This document shows, piece after piece, positions 34,556 to 46,597 of a stretch of 64,000 bases of DNA. The stretch is from Plasmodium coatneyi. Taxonomy: Eukaryota; Apicomplexa; Aconoidasida; Haemosporida; Plasmodiidae. Each line of letters starts with the position of its first letter. Position 1 is the stretch's first letter. A program made the translations under genes and the position numbers. The DNA lies in assembly GCF_001680005.1 (NCBI RefSeq), contig NC_033564.1, positions 1,054,001 to 1,118,000 of the forward strand, in the 5' to 3' direction. Under the pieces are notes generated by a model. The model did not search any database. It was not told the origin of the DNA and saw only the letters and a list, made by a program, of their open reading frames with translations.

Positions 34556-37500
34556 ATGGAAAAAAGCAGCAGGCTGCACGGGCTCGAACTGCCCGCGTCA
34601 ATCGAATTTGACAACTACGAGGGGGGGGTCAAAATGACGAAAAGGTTAAGCATAAAGAACACTACGAAAAAGTTAATACGGTTTAGGTTCCTCTTCCAAA
34701 GTAGCGTATATTTTACTTACCCTCTGCAGGAGGTAGAAAGCATCAGTGCGGGGTTAAACAAAAGTTACCCCATAATATTCTTCAACCCTGTAAACGACTT
34801 CCAAACTGTGAGTGAAACGTTAAGTATAGTGATCGAAGACAAACAGAGGGACAAGAGAATAGAGGTTCAGCTGAGAGCTACTCCTCTCAAATGCGACGTC
34901 ATCCTACCCTCAGTGTTGCACTTTAAGGATATGGTAATTAAGCAAAAGGGGAAAGAAGAACTAGTGATAAAAAACCAAGGTGCACTAAATGCAGTGGTCA
35001 AATTGACACACAAATACACATCGAAGGAGAAAAAAGGAAAAATTAAATTGGAACCTTCGCAGTTTGTTTTAAAGGCTAACCAAAAACAAAATGTGCAAAT
35101 TATACTATATTCAGATTTGCCTCAAAAATTTCAAGAGTGGTTATCTTGCTCTATCATTGAAGTGCCAAAGGATCTGGAAGGAAAAATATTTCCACAAGGT
35201 CCTAAGGTGACAAATGTAACTTCGAACAATCCATGTGAAGACAGTGCAGAGAAAGGGGTGAATGACATCATCCAAATGATCAACCAGGAAGATGTGCAAG
35301 TGCGTTTAATAAAAAAAAGAATCCAGTTAAACTGGGTTGCCGTGTTGCCCCAAATTATCATTCTTTCTGATCAAGACAAGCAGATCTTTCATCAAAGCGT
35401 GGTCAACTTTGGCGAAGTGGCCTTAGGACAGCGACTCACCAGATCGATATATTTACATAACGTTACCAGTGCCCCCATAACGGTGAAGGTGAAAAAGAAG
35501 GAGAAGAAAGAAAATTCCAAGAAGAGCAACGTTTTCCACCTTTTAAAGGAAGAATTCACAATAAAGGAAGGTTCCAAAGAGGAAATTGTTTTCCACATCA
35601 ACGGACAGAACCAAGTTAACCAATACACAGAAATGATACAATTCAAAGCATGCACAGATTATTGTATAGAATTATTCTTCATTTGTGAAATAAAAAATGT
35701 GAAGTTACATTTTACGAAGGTAGTCTACCTTTTGGAAAATCTCAAATTGGGAGACAGCGTGACGGAAAAAATTACCATCAGAAATGATGACGACACAGAT
35801 GTTCACGTCGAAATTGTAAACCTTGGATATATATTTAGTGCTAAGAGCACCAATTTTGTTGTAAAAAAAAATTCATACCACTTTGTAAATCTTACATACC
35901 ATTGTATATACCCCGTTAATGTGTACAAGAGATTATATTTTTTGGTTCATTTGAATAAGAAAATTTTTTACGTTGATATTATTTGCAACTATTCTGTTAG
36001 CTACAAAATGTGTCCTCTTTCAATGCACCACGTATTTAGAAGTAAGCACTTTATCCATGATAAGCAGACCTTATACAACTCATACTATGACAAGAAGGAC
36101 TACATCGATATTTGGGACTTTCCCCTCGAGTTTGACTCCTATGAGGATTCTACCTACGAGATGATAAATGAGATAGTACAGGCGGACGACGGGTGAGGCT
36201 TCGCGAGGGGGATGTCCACTTCGTCCAACGTTACCGCGATACCCACTTTGCTCCTCCATTTCGTTCACTTCTTTCGTCCATCCACTTCTGGCTTCCCCCC
36301 TCGTAGTGACCTCTTCGTAGTCCCCCAACAATTGGAAATCCTAGAATCGGAAGAAAAAGACATCATGATAATAAACAAAACTCCTGTGGAGTACACCTGC
36401 GTGTGGTCCAATGCGGTGGACCAGGGGAGAGGACAACGCAGTATCTTTCATATCCACCCTGCGGAGGCTCAGCTGCCACCGTTTGGGTGCCAGACGTTTA
36501 GGTGTGACATTCATCGTGGTGGTTACGTTCCCAAATGCTGTCCCTGATGGAGCGAAGTGTAACTGTATATCCCCCCAACTTGCATTTTTACGCCGAAAAT
36601 TAACATAAATATTCCATTTTTTTGCCCCCCCTTTAGAGTAAAAAATGCAAAGGCGCTGAAGGAGAAATATACGAGGGAAGTGTACGAATGCATTGTCTTC
36701 CCCTCCAACAATAGGGACTATAGGAAGTGTAACAGCAAAACGTTGTTGCCCCCTCGGTTCTTATATGTCACTCTGTTTCAGTTCAAAATAAAGTACCTAT
36801 GTGAGACAGAGAATGTTCTGGACAGTCTATGTGTCTACCCCAAACATATTTCCTTTTTGAATATTATCGAAGAGGAAAACACCTACGCCGTTATGAGGTT
36901 TGGGAATAGTTCGGACATCGCACAGCTGGTTGACTTCACTCCATTCAAGGGCGATGTGGAATCGATCAGGTTGGGACGTATTCCTTGAGGGGTGAACCTC
37001 CCCTCTCTCCCCAATGCCCACTCACATAGCACATATAATATATATACATATGTATATATATGTATGCATATTTACAATTGCATAAGATGTAGGCCATCAT
37101 AACAAAAATTTTATCCCCTCCCTGTAGAGTCACCCCGCTAGTGAACTACGTACCTAGTAGGGGCTCCCTAAACGTCCTTATCTTTTACTCCCCCAAGAAA
37201 GCGCAGCTAACTGAGGGTGAAATTAAACTGCACTATTTAGTAAATGGCATTGAAAAGAAGCATATCTCCGTTTTCGTCTCGCATGAGATAAACAGCGTCT
37301 TGTTCAACGGGGGGGACCTCAACATAGTAAGGCCATGCACCACAAATGTGAAAATGGGCGTACATGTCTACATTGTCCATTTTGCCTATATTGCCCATTT
37401 TATTTCATTTTATCCTCCCTGTTCTATCACCCTGAAAAGAACCTACCTTGCATAAGCACCGACACGGAGAGCTCCAAAAAAGTGGCTATCGAAAACATGA

Positions 37501-40500
37501 CGGAGAGAAACGTCCTCTGCATGCTAGTTAAGGAAGATGCAGCCTCAATTCTGGGCATTCATATAAAGGGGAATAATTCCCCGTTGGAAGCGCAAAGTGC
37601 AGAGGAACACACACCCCATAGGAACGACCAAGTGGAAGAATTAAACACATGGCAATTGCAAAACGGGGAGGAAGAACAAAATGAAGGAACTAGCTCACTT
37701 ACAAATGAAGATAAAAAATACACCTTTTACTTCTTCTGTTTATTGCCCTTTGAAAAAAGGAACATCTACATCTGTGCCTGTTCCGATTCTACGTTAAAGA
37801 AATCGGTGCCCCTGCTCCTCTCCTACATGCTGTACACAAATGAGGAAGACATGAGGAGCAAATTTACCTTTATAAAGAAGAACATGAAGGACCACATCAA
37901 ACGGTGTAAACGGTTCCTTGTGCACGTGAATATAATTAAGTGCGCCCTGACGCTGCACCCCAAAGTGGTTGAAAGCGAGCCGATCATAGTGGGCTCGAAG
38001 TTTAATGCGAAGGTAGGCGAGGGGCGGTTCAGCGTGGCCGACGAAAAGTTGGCACCCACGCGTTAGCGTCCACTTGTCGACCTCAAAGCTGTGATGATAC
38101 CTCCCCCACCCGCACATACTCTTCCAGATAAAGATTCACAACGAAAACCCCGTTAAAGTAAATTTTAAAACAAAGACTGAAATTGTCCAAATAGGCAGCA
38201 GGAAAATATTTGGTACGTCCTCAAAACAGAACAATCAATAGACGATGTCCATGTCATTTTCTTACTCATATGTATTTTCATGCCCATTTGGGCTACTTCC
38301 GCGTTTTCGTTATGTGCCCCATCCCAAGCTGCCTTTTGTTTTTTCTTTCCACAGATGAAGACGAAATTAAAGAGGCAGACAGAAACGTTGTAGTGGAAAA
38401 AAGCGAAGACGTGATTAATTCCTTTTCGGGCAAATATGCCTACGTCTCTTTTAAAACCATCCAACAGGGCCGTTTCGTCTACCGCTTTTGCGTCATCGTG
38501 GGAGGTAAAAGGGACGAAGAAAATGGAAAAGGGGAGAAATGTCAAAATGTCAAAATGGCGAAGTGACCACTTGTAGTAGAGCCACCTCCACCCCGCTGAC
38601 AAAAACGACCTGACAGTGTTCCCCCCTTTTTTTTTTTTTTCAGGATATAAGTAGCAACATAGGCAGAAGATCGAAGGCGCCCCAGTGTGTACTTTCTACA
38701 TGGACTCATAAAACTGAGAGGACTTCCTTAAAACACGATCCATCCCCCCCCTCCTGCAGGAACCACGTCGACATTGTACTGAAAGTGGTGATGCCCTATT
38801 TCCAAATTATCGACATAAATGATTTTAAAACTCCACAATCCATATACTGGAATATGACTTCCGCGGATCGGATAAATTCGTACGTCCTTTTTTCTTGAGC
38901 AATTACTACTTTGTAAATGTCTATCTCGCATTTCATTTTTTCTCCACTCTTGTGTTATCTTCACGGTGTGTATGCACCTCCATTTTAAGAGCCAATGGGA
39001 ACTGATTTTTTTTTTTTTTCTCCCTGTAGCTACTTAAAGGAAGACATCTCAACATTAGACACAGAATACAAGAAAAGTCAAGGAATGGAGAACATGAAAA
39101 AGCTTTTCAACCAGTTTGACTACATACCATTTAATATTGGAAACAACACGTTCAACGAGGTGACAAGAGTAAACTTGGTTTTATTTAACCCACTCAATGT
39201 GCCACTGAAGGTTCATATAAATAGCATAAAGTCGTACGTTCTTCCTGTCTTACCGCCCTACGTCAAAAATGAGGAGGAGCAGGTAACGCCGATGCATGCG
39301 GTGGTGACAGCGCGATGTGGTACATAGCACGATCGTTTTCTTTTCTCCCCTTTTATTTTCTCCTTTCCCTTCCGTGCGCGCAGCTGGCCCACCTCCTCTA
39401 CGTAGACAACACCTACCGCAACTTCATGAGATGCCTGGACTGCTGCGAAATCACCCCCACCAATTTTGAAATAAAAGAAAAGGGCACAAAAACCATCACC
39501 CTATTTTATAAACATAAATATATTGGGCTTCATAATATGCCCCTGATAATTGACGTGGAAAATGGAAAAGTGCTTCCCCTCAATTTGACTTCCCTGACAT
39601 TTCCCCCCCAAGTGCCCCCTATATATTTGATGAACGTGAAGGTACCGAAAGATGTGCACATGTGCAGCTTCCTTGTGGTTGGCGCGTTGGATAGTCTCCA
39701 TTTTCCCCCCCTTCATATCGTTTATGTTTATTATCCCATTTTGCTCCTTATACGTGTCTTATTTTTCGCATTTTTCTCCCCTTCCTTCAGGACCTGAATG
39801 AACACGTCTTGGGCCTGAAAAACGAGTGCATCATAAACATTGACCTCCTAAATGATAGCGAGTTGGATATCCATTACGCCGTAGAGCGGTGCAGCCATTT
39901 GGTGGTTTTGAATCCCAAGGGGGTTATCAAAAGGCGCAAGTACATTTCCCTCTTCATTTTGGTTTCGAGACTTTCCCCCACTATAATTAGCGAAACGTTG
40001 ATACTGAGGCCGCACTTTAGGCACCTAAACAGGGATATAGTAAAATGACTTCATAGTGGGCATATCTACCTACACGTGTTCACACCTTTTCGTGCTTTTC
40101 CATGTGTGTGCACCTGTACATGCGACCGACATATTCCCCCCCGCGCTCTCACAGGAGCTAGACAAAGTCATGATAGAACTCACGCTAAACAGCACATCCG
40201 ATAATGTGTACAAGGATGCTCACAAAACGATCAACGTTTTCAACAACAAATGCATTGGTGACCTCCCTGGACAGGGTATCAAGACCTTCTGCTCCAACTT
40301 CGTCCCCGCCTATTCATACATACACGCTCAGAATAAACTGTTTTATGTCTCGCCAAGCTCGATAAATATTCTCTATGCCCCGACAAAGTAAGCCATGGGG
40401 GGGGGGAAGGATTACATCTGTGCGGTAGAGCATCGGTGGAACAGTTGGACGGAGAAGTAAAGCCAAGTGCACCACCTGAATGTACCAAGCAACGCCGCAT

Positions 40501-42603
40501 TAAATCGTGCCATTTACCTTTGCCCATGTCACGACGATTCACCTTCCCCTGTTTCTGACCACGTGCAGCTCCATCGTCGAACGGATTGTCATAATAAAAA
40601 ATTACTCATCATCCAGGGACCTAAAATTTAAAATACCTAACAAAAACACCCTGCCAGGAAACGTTTTAAAAATAACCCCCAACAAAGGTTACCTGAAAAA
40701 TGGATCTTTTTACACACTTGCCAACCAGCTGCACTATCTACATACATCCATTCTGAATCACTTGCCTCACAAAACACAGGAGTTATCAAAAGGGAGGGGC
40801 ATATCATCCTCAGGTTTACCTTCATCCTGAGTGACATATTGTTAGACATCGAGGGGAACATTCAGATAGAGTTCAAGTACTTACAAGACCAAGTGCCCTC
40901 GCAGGGGAAGAATGAAGAGGACGGGTTCAGCATTGGTGATGTCTCAGAAGAGAAAATTGGTATACAAATAATGGCATCTACACCTGTCCGTTTCATGTGC
41001 GGAAGCGCATGCACGCGTTTTTCTCATTTCCCCACGGTGAGAAAACCCCACCAAATCATACGTCATACTTTGCACTGTTCCCCTTTTAACTATGGCAGAA
41101 GAGGTCTACGAAGATACGAGGAACAAACAGGGGCGAATAGAAGAGTCTAATCCTTTGCAGATTTCCAAAGCGAAGAAGGCAACAAAATTCGATGATCTAA
41201 CCTTCTCCCACGCGCAAAAAATATTTGAGAACATCCAGCTGTTCAAATACACCTATGTAATTATGGAACACAAAAAAATAAATAAACAAGCAAATGCATA
41301 TATGTATGCATGTACTATGTATGCCTGTGTGGAAAGACCCAGCGCTCACGTTGCTCCGCACCCACGTCCGATTCACCCCTCAACAACAGGACAATGTCAA
41401 CAGCAGCATGCTACAAAAGGCTGTGCGGCGCCTTTACGGTATTAAAAATGGTTAATTTTGGAAAGAAGAAAAAAAAAAAAAAAAAAAAACATTTTGCACA
41501 GCAAGTGTACAAATGGATCACTTAAAATTATAATCCCTATATAATCTTCACAAGGTAACCCGTTTTTTTTTCTCTCCAATGTTAGAAGAACTTTCCAAAG
41601 GAGAAATCCCCAAAGAATCTATCAAAAAGGGGATTAAAGACTTTCCCAAGTTTTATTTTTACATTCACGTGAAGTTATTCACTTGCAATTCTGATGACGT
41701 GGCAATGGCAAAGAATAATTTTGAGAATTTGGTTAGAACTAATATTTACCCCCAGCACTTGTACTTTAAAAGATACATCAGTCTACCCATTCCTCTGGAG
41801 GACAAATCGAAAAGTGAGTCTGCCTTCCGTTTGAAGTGTCCTTGCATGTGTAGATGCACATGTGGGAGTGATGTGAAACCCCTTTTTACTTATTCCCCCT
41901 TTATTCTGTGCACTCAAATTTGAAGGCTTCTTTAAAAGACACTACTTCGATTTCGACAAACTGGAAAGGCCGATGGGGAAGAAGAGCAATCGAGATGGGA
42001 AGGAGAACAGGAACCTCTCTCCGGAGGAAATTGCGTGTTATAAGAGTATGTGCGCAATATGTGATGATTTGCACGCGCTCACTTCGCGATTGAGCTGATG
42101 AACTCACATTTGCATTTTTGCATTAACATTTGCACTTCTGGTCACACCTCACAGGGGACATTTACGCGTGCATGTTCACCGAAATGTTCAAAAGCATAAT
42201 CGAGAAAGAAATCAGGAATCACATTGCCATCCTTTCGGACATCAACGCATGCTCCATTCAGACAATTGAGAGCATTCTCAGCGAGGACATGATTAACGCC
42301 ATGTCAAGTGGGTTTACCACACAGGGAGGATGGAGGGCATATCTCTGTGTTTACATGAGAACACACGTGTGTGCACATGTGTGAAAGTACCCCTCGTGAG
42401 CCTACCTCGCCAATTTGTTATACCATCACCCCTTCTTCATCCAATTCTCAGGAACGAACAAAACTGACGCCAACTCTCAAATGAAGAGCGACTATTCATT
42501 TTTGAAGCCAGCAATTTTATCTCACTTCTTTTCGCATATTTTTTCGGATATCATTGGAAGCCTTATGGGTGATGCGAGTTTGTTTGCCAAAAATATGGAC
42601 TGA
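34556..42603 (+). CDS. ASH/MSP-domain (HYDIN/CFAP65-like) flagellum-associated protein, about 19 exons
   Basis: Inferred exons: 34556-36192, 36307-36501, 36637-36969, 37128-37326, 37440-38012, 38128-38212, 38355-38504, 38644-38650, 38760-38879, 39030-39282, 39384-39641, 39791-40039, 40155-40387, 40569-40959, 41099-41256, 41586-41813, 41926-42045, 42155-42307 and 42452-42603, about 1,830 residues. Repeated beta-rich units start as in ELPASIEFDNYEGGVKMTKR, with the N-x-(S/T) and late hydrophobic strands of ASH/MSP domains, for example VVPQQLEILESEEKDIMIIN and VTRVNLVLFNPLNVPLKVHI. Such proteins (HYDIN, CFAP47, CFAP65) belong to the axoneme, so expression in male gametocytes is expected. Two problems remain. 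The frame changes within exon 40569-40959, and the phase between 41256 and 41586 does not match. The C-terminal part (IYACMFTEMFKSIIEKEIRN...) is helical. Orthology among ASH proteins is not resolved; the size is closest to CFAP65. Confidence 0.72.
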
Positions 42604-42715
42604 AAAACTTCAAGGGGGGAAGCAGAAAACCGCTCACTCTGCTGAACTGCTGAAATGGCACCCCCCGGGGAAAGCACTCACTAGGGGTAACGCTTCTTAG
42701 TCGGGGTAGTGCTGC

Positions 42716-43519
42716 TCAGTAGGGGTCCTTCCCGAAATCGCCCTCCTCATCTGCGTAATCGAAATAATCCACATCGTGGTCACTGTCCTCTGAGGAATCC
42801 CTGCCGGTGTTTATATACTCCTCTCTACTCTTGTTGTAAGCTTCAATTGCAGACTTCATCCGTGTGGCCTCCCTTTTTTTTTCTATATAAACCTTAAAAA
42901 TGATGTACAAGGAGTAGGATGCAACCAAAATTGTGGACAAGAAAAATGGAGATGATCTGAATTCACCAAACGAAATGGAAAAAAAATACCTTTTGATTTT
43001 TTGAGGAATACCCACACACAGAAAGTTTTCTTTCAAAATATTTGTAATGGCGAGTTCAATTTTTTTGTTTACTAAAAAGGTGTATGCTGGGTAGAGGGCT
43101 AAACAGAAGGTACCCACGCAGAGGAATCTGGTCAAGCAATTTCTGTTAAATATTAATAACAATTTGGATGTTGCTTTACTCCACCAATTTTTGTCTTTCG
43201 TATTTATATGATTGTTCTTCACTTGTCCCTTTCCATTTTCCCAATCGTGTAAATATAAGACATGCACATTGTTCTGTTTTTTCACAACATGTTGATCATT
43301 GGGAGTTATTTTATTTTTCCTGAAATGTGACAAATCATACTTCCTTTTTGCAATCCCAATGAAGGCATATTCATTGATGCTGCTTTTCCCCTTGTGCTCA
43401 CTGTTCGGGGGGTATGCCAAATGGGGATACCTCCCCTGGGGAGTTTTTTTAATGCATTTTACGCGTAGGAGAGTTGCGAAAAGGAGGGTGACCAACGCGG
43501 AAAGGGGCAAGGGTTTCAT
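42716..43519 (-). CDS. Conserved-looking two-pass membrane protein with N-terminal leader
   Basis: Single exon of 267 residues from ATG 43517-43519 to TGA 42716-42718. The frame stays open upstream, but the start MKPLPLSALVTLLFATLLRVKC is a convincing signal peptide or signal anchor. It is followed by a basic, His/Asn/Lys-rich segment that would suit an apicoplast transit peptide. Two more hydrophobic segments follow, FLCVGTFCLALYPAYTFLV and FFLSTILVASYSLYIIF, the second leading into a charged helix (KREATRMKSAIEAYNKSREEY). The C-terminus is acidic (DSSEDSDHDVDYFDYADEEGD). I do not recognise the family. It converges with the ASH-domain gene (112-bp gap) and is head-to-head with the kinase gene across about 3.1 kb. 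Apicoplast targeting is inference only; an endomembrane protein is equally possible. Confidence 0.75.
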   Translation of the reverse strand: MKPLPLSALVTLLFATLLRVKCIKKTPQGRYPHLAYPPNSEHKGKSSINEYAFIGIAKRKYDLSHFRKNKITPNDQHVVKKQNNVHVLYLHDWENGKGQVKNNHINTKDKNWWSKATSKLLLIFNRNCLTRFLCVGTFCLALYPAYTFLVNKKIELAITNILKENFLCVGIPQKIKRYFFSISFGEFRSSPFFLSTILVASYSLYIIFKVYIEKKREATRMKSAIEAYNKSREEYINTGRDSSEDSDHDVDYFDYADEEGDFGKDPY

Positions 43520-44619
43520 TTTAAGAGCTGCCTTCGCCTTGTCCGGGTGGGGGTGCAGGTGAACGTGCGTATGGGCGTGTGGACTTCCTTCTGGGGATAC
43601 TTCACTCAGCAGGCATACTTTTCTGCTTACACGGGAACACAAAGTGGGGACACCATCTTTTTCCCTTCACGAAGAAAAGTCATCTTTTGTAAAAAGTTCC
43701 AAGCGCGCAAAAAGGGAAATTACTGCCTTGAATTTTCCCCTCCGTTCAAGTGTAACAGAAAATTTTGCCCTATTCGCAGGTGTGTTGAAAAGGCAGCCTT
43801 CTTGTTTTATTTTCCAGGCGTTCCATTTAAATTTATTTATTATTATTTTTTTTTATTTAAAAAAAGGGGTACAAAATGGGCTTAAAAAGAAAATTTTATA
43901 TATATTTTCCTACACATAATTTCCCCCCCAATTAACGCGACTTTCTGTTGAAAAACGGTTGACATTTCCACGTTAAACTTTTTTTCAACCCATGCTGGGA
44001 ATGAGTTGTGAATGCTGGTGAAAACGCGGGAGGAGTCTCTTTCCCGATTTCTTTCGATGGGCATATATACCCCTATTTGTCTTGTTTTTTCGCTTTATTT
44101 TTATTTATTTTTTTTTTTTTTTTTTTGTCCCTTTGTTGTTCAATCACCCAGCAGCTCCTTTGCGCCGCAGGTTTGAAAAATAAATTGAGAAATTAACGGA
44201 ACAGTTAATAAAACATTAAAGGGGGGAAAGCCGGGCGAGGAGCCAGACCGTTTAAGCCATTCGGAAATATGGCTTTGCTCTGCAGCCCCTAGCGGGTTGC
44301 GTGAGATGCACACATACATGTGGCCGCTTTCCACAGGTGTAGTTGTTCCTATTTGTACACATACTCGCACAGGTGTTAGCATGGTCATACAGAACGCATG
44401 TAGTATTAAAAATAGCTGTGATAACGGTATTGGGCAAAAGGCGAAAAAAAAATGAAAAAGGGTAAAGTCATGAGATAGGTGTGGAGGGCGCCAAAGAATT
44501 TTCCACACTGTGATGTGAACACGTCAATCCTACAAATACATGCAGTTAAAAAAATTCGTGAATTGTACGCCACAGGGGGTGATGAAAAAAAAAAAAAAAT
44601 GTCAGACTTTTAATGAGAA

Positions 44620-44652
<33 letters not shown>

Positions 44653-46597
44653 AAAAACGAGCGCAGTAAAAGCAAGTGTCCACATATGAACCTTGTAACG
44701 CAGAATGACCTCCATTTTGAATTAACTTTTACTTCACCTTTTCAATAGAAAAATTTTAACCTTCCCTGGATTGCGATTTTCACGTTAAGTGTTGCAGCAC
44801 GGACATGAACAAAAAAAAAAAAAAAAAAAAGAAAAAGAAAAGACTGCATGGACGAATGAACATACAAAAGAGCTTTTCCCATGTGGTGAAAAATTTCCCC
44901 ATATGTCCAAATCTGCATGATGCCCATTTTGAAATTGTCCAGAGTTGCGTGGGGAACAAATGTAGCTTTTAGCTTCGTCTTGCTCCTTTTTTTCACCACT
45001 GCGTTTTCCCACGCGCTTACTCGCTTGGTTTGCCAGCCAGCCTGCGAAGCAACTCACCCCATCGCATTCGTGACAGGTTATCACATTCGTAGCTGCTCAT
45101 CGTATGTCACCTCGTTCTGTTGCGGGTCCTCTTTTACCCCCCGTGATTGATCACATGATAACTGTTCATGTGGACGCATTGCTCGCGCTTTCCCCGCATG
45201 TGTGTATTTTGACGCTCATTTATCGTGGACGTGAAGTACCTGCACGTGTGTTACTGCGAATATAATACACATATGTATGCATATCGGCATATAACGTAGT
45301 GGCCACATCCATTTGCCCCATTTTTTGCCTACATCCAGTGGATCCACATAACCCCCCGTTCTACATGCACAACACACTTAGAACTTTTTTTTTTTCGCCC
45401 ACCCTTTTAAAATAATCACTTGCTTTGTTGAACTTATAGAATTTGTTGAATATCTTCTCTTTCTTGAATTTTATTTTTTCCCTCCTTTTTTTTTATCTTC
45501 TTATCTACATAACGTTTTAACCTTTTCAAGGGTGTTTATGGGCGTCACCATTCTCTCGCCAAAGTGAGCAACAGTTACACGTTGCATCCCTTTTCCCATT
45601 GATTTACCTATTCGTCTACACAATCCGCTTCAGCACTTTGCTATTTCATTTATGTAGCAGTTAACCATACGGCGTGTTCCCATATATACTCTGTCCCCAT
45701 TTGTTTAACACAAAAGAAGGGGAAGCATATCTGTATGTGCCTCACCGCATTGCACCCTTAAGTCGGGAACAACACAACCGTTACATTGCGAACTCATTTT
45801 GTAAAATTTTTTTCCAACTCCCCCAAACGCTACATGTTTTTATGATACACACACATTAAAAAGGAAAAAAAAATACTGTTAACATAGAGGGTAAAAGCTG
45901 AATCAACGAAGATTCAAAATTATGTCCGAAAAAGTGGCGGACTGTATCTTTTTGTATATAGAAGGAAAAAAAAAAAACAAAAGTTAGAGCAACAAAGATG
46001 TTAAGAACGAAATAAGTGGTAAGACGAAACAACGCTAAGCAGCAGCGGGTGGCGCGAGAGAACTGTTCAACCTGCGCGGGAAAAATGAGCGGGCACACAG
46101 GCTACTTGGGCAGTGAACGTATTTTTGAGTTTTTCCAAAATGCAGATTCCAGCAATTTTCAGTGCGCTATCTTGAAGCTGAAGGATATCGCTATTTTCGC
46201 TTTTTCAAAAATAGAGCTTGGATGATTTTCCGGGTAGAGCGGCGGAGCGGGCTCGTGTTGCAGTCCGCTTAGTGTCCCACGCGCTGTGGTTTTCTTCGCC
46301 CACACGGTGCACTTCTTCTTCTTTGCTTTGCACCTTGTCCTTTTTTTTCTGTTTTTCCCTTTCCCTTTCTCTACACCCCGTACACACCCATTTATTTCTG
46401 TCACATCCGCGAAGGTACGTGCCTGCATGCCGATGTGCACAAGTGGACACGTGCCAACCTATGCACATGTGTAAATGTAGTACACCTTCGTGTGCACACC
46501 TTTCTAGCGTTGTCCCTCTGGTAGACTCTCCAAAGGAACTTGTTCCCTTTCCTCCACAAAAAAAAAGCGAGCTAGATTTCTTCCAAGTCCGCATAAC
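43520..46597. other. Divergent promoter region, gene-poor
   Basis: Three kilobases separate the leftward membrane-protein gene from the rightward kinase gene. Long homopolymers are present (T about 44,108-44,126; A about 44,621-44,650; A about 44,811-44,830). Short open frames exist but lack start context, splicing or complexity. Near the right end, an ATG at 46085 (MSGHTGYLGSERIFEFFQ...) and a GCGAAG|GTACGT donor near 46,414 hint at spliced 5' exons of the kinase gene, but I could not build a consistent model. Confidence 0.45.

Noticed and set aside
34556..42603. Assignment as HYDIN itself
   Set aside because: About 1,830 residues is far shorter than HYDIN (about 5,000). ASH-type repeats alone do not decide between HYDIN, CFAP47 and CFAP65.
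44500..45860. Possible small genes or a tRNA in the divergent spacer before the kinase gene
   Set aside because: No tRNA arms or anticodon loop could be folded by eye, and the open frames are homopolymer-driven.
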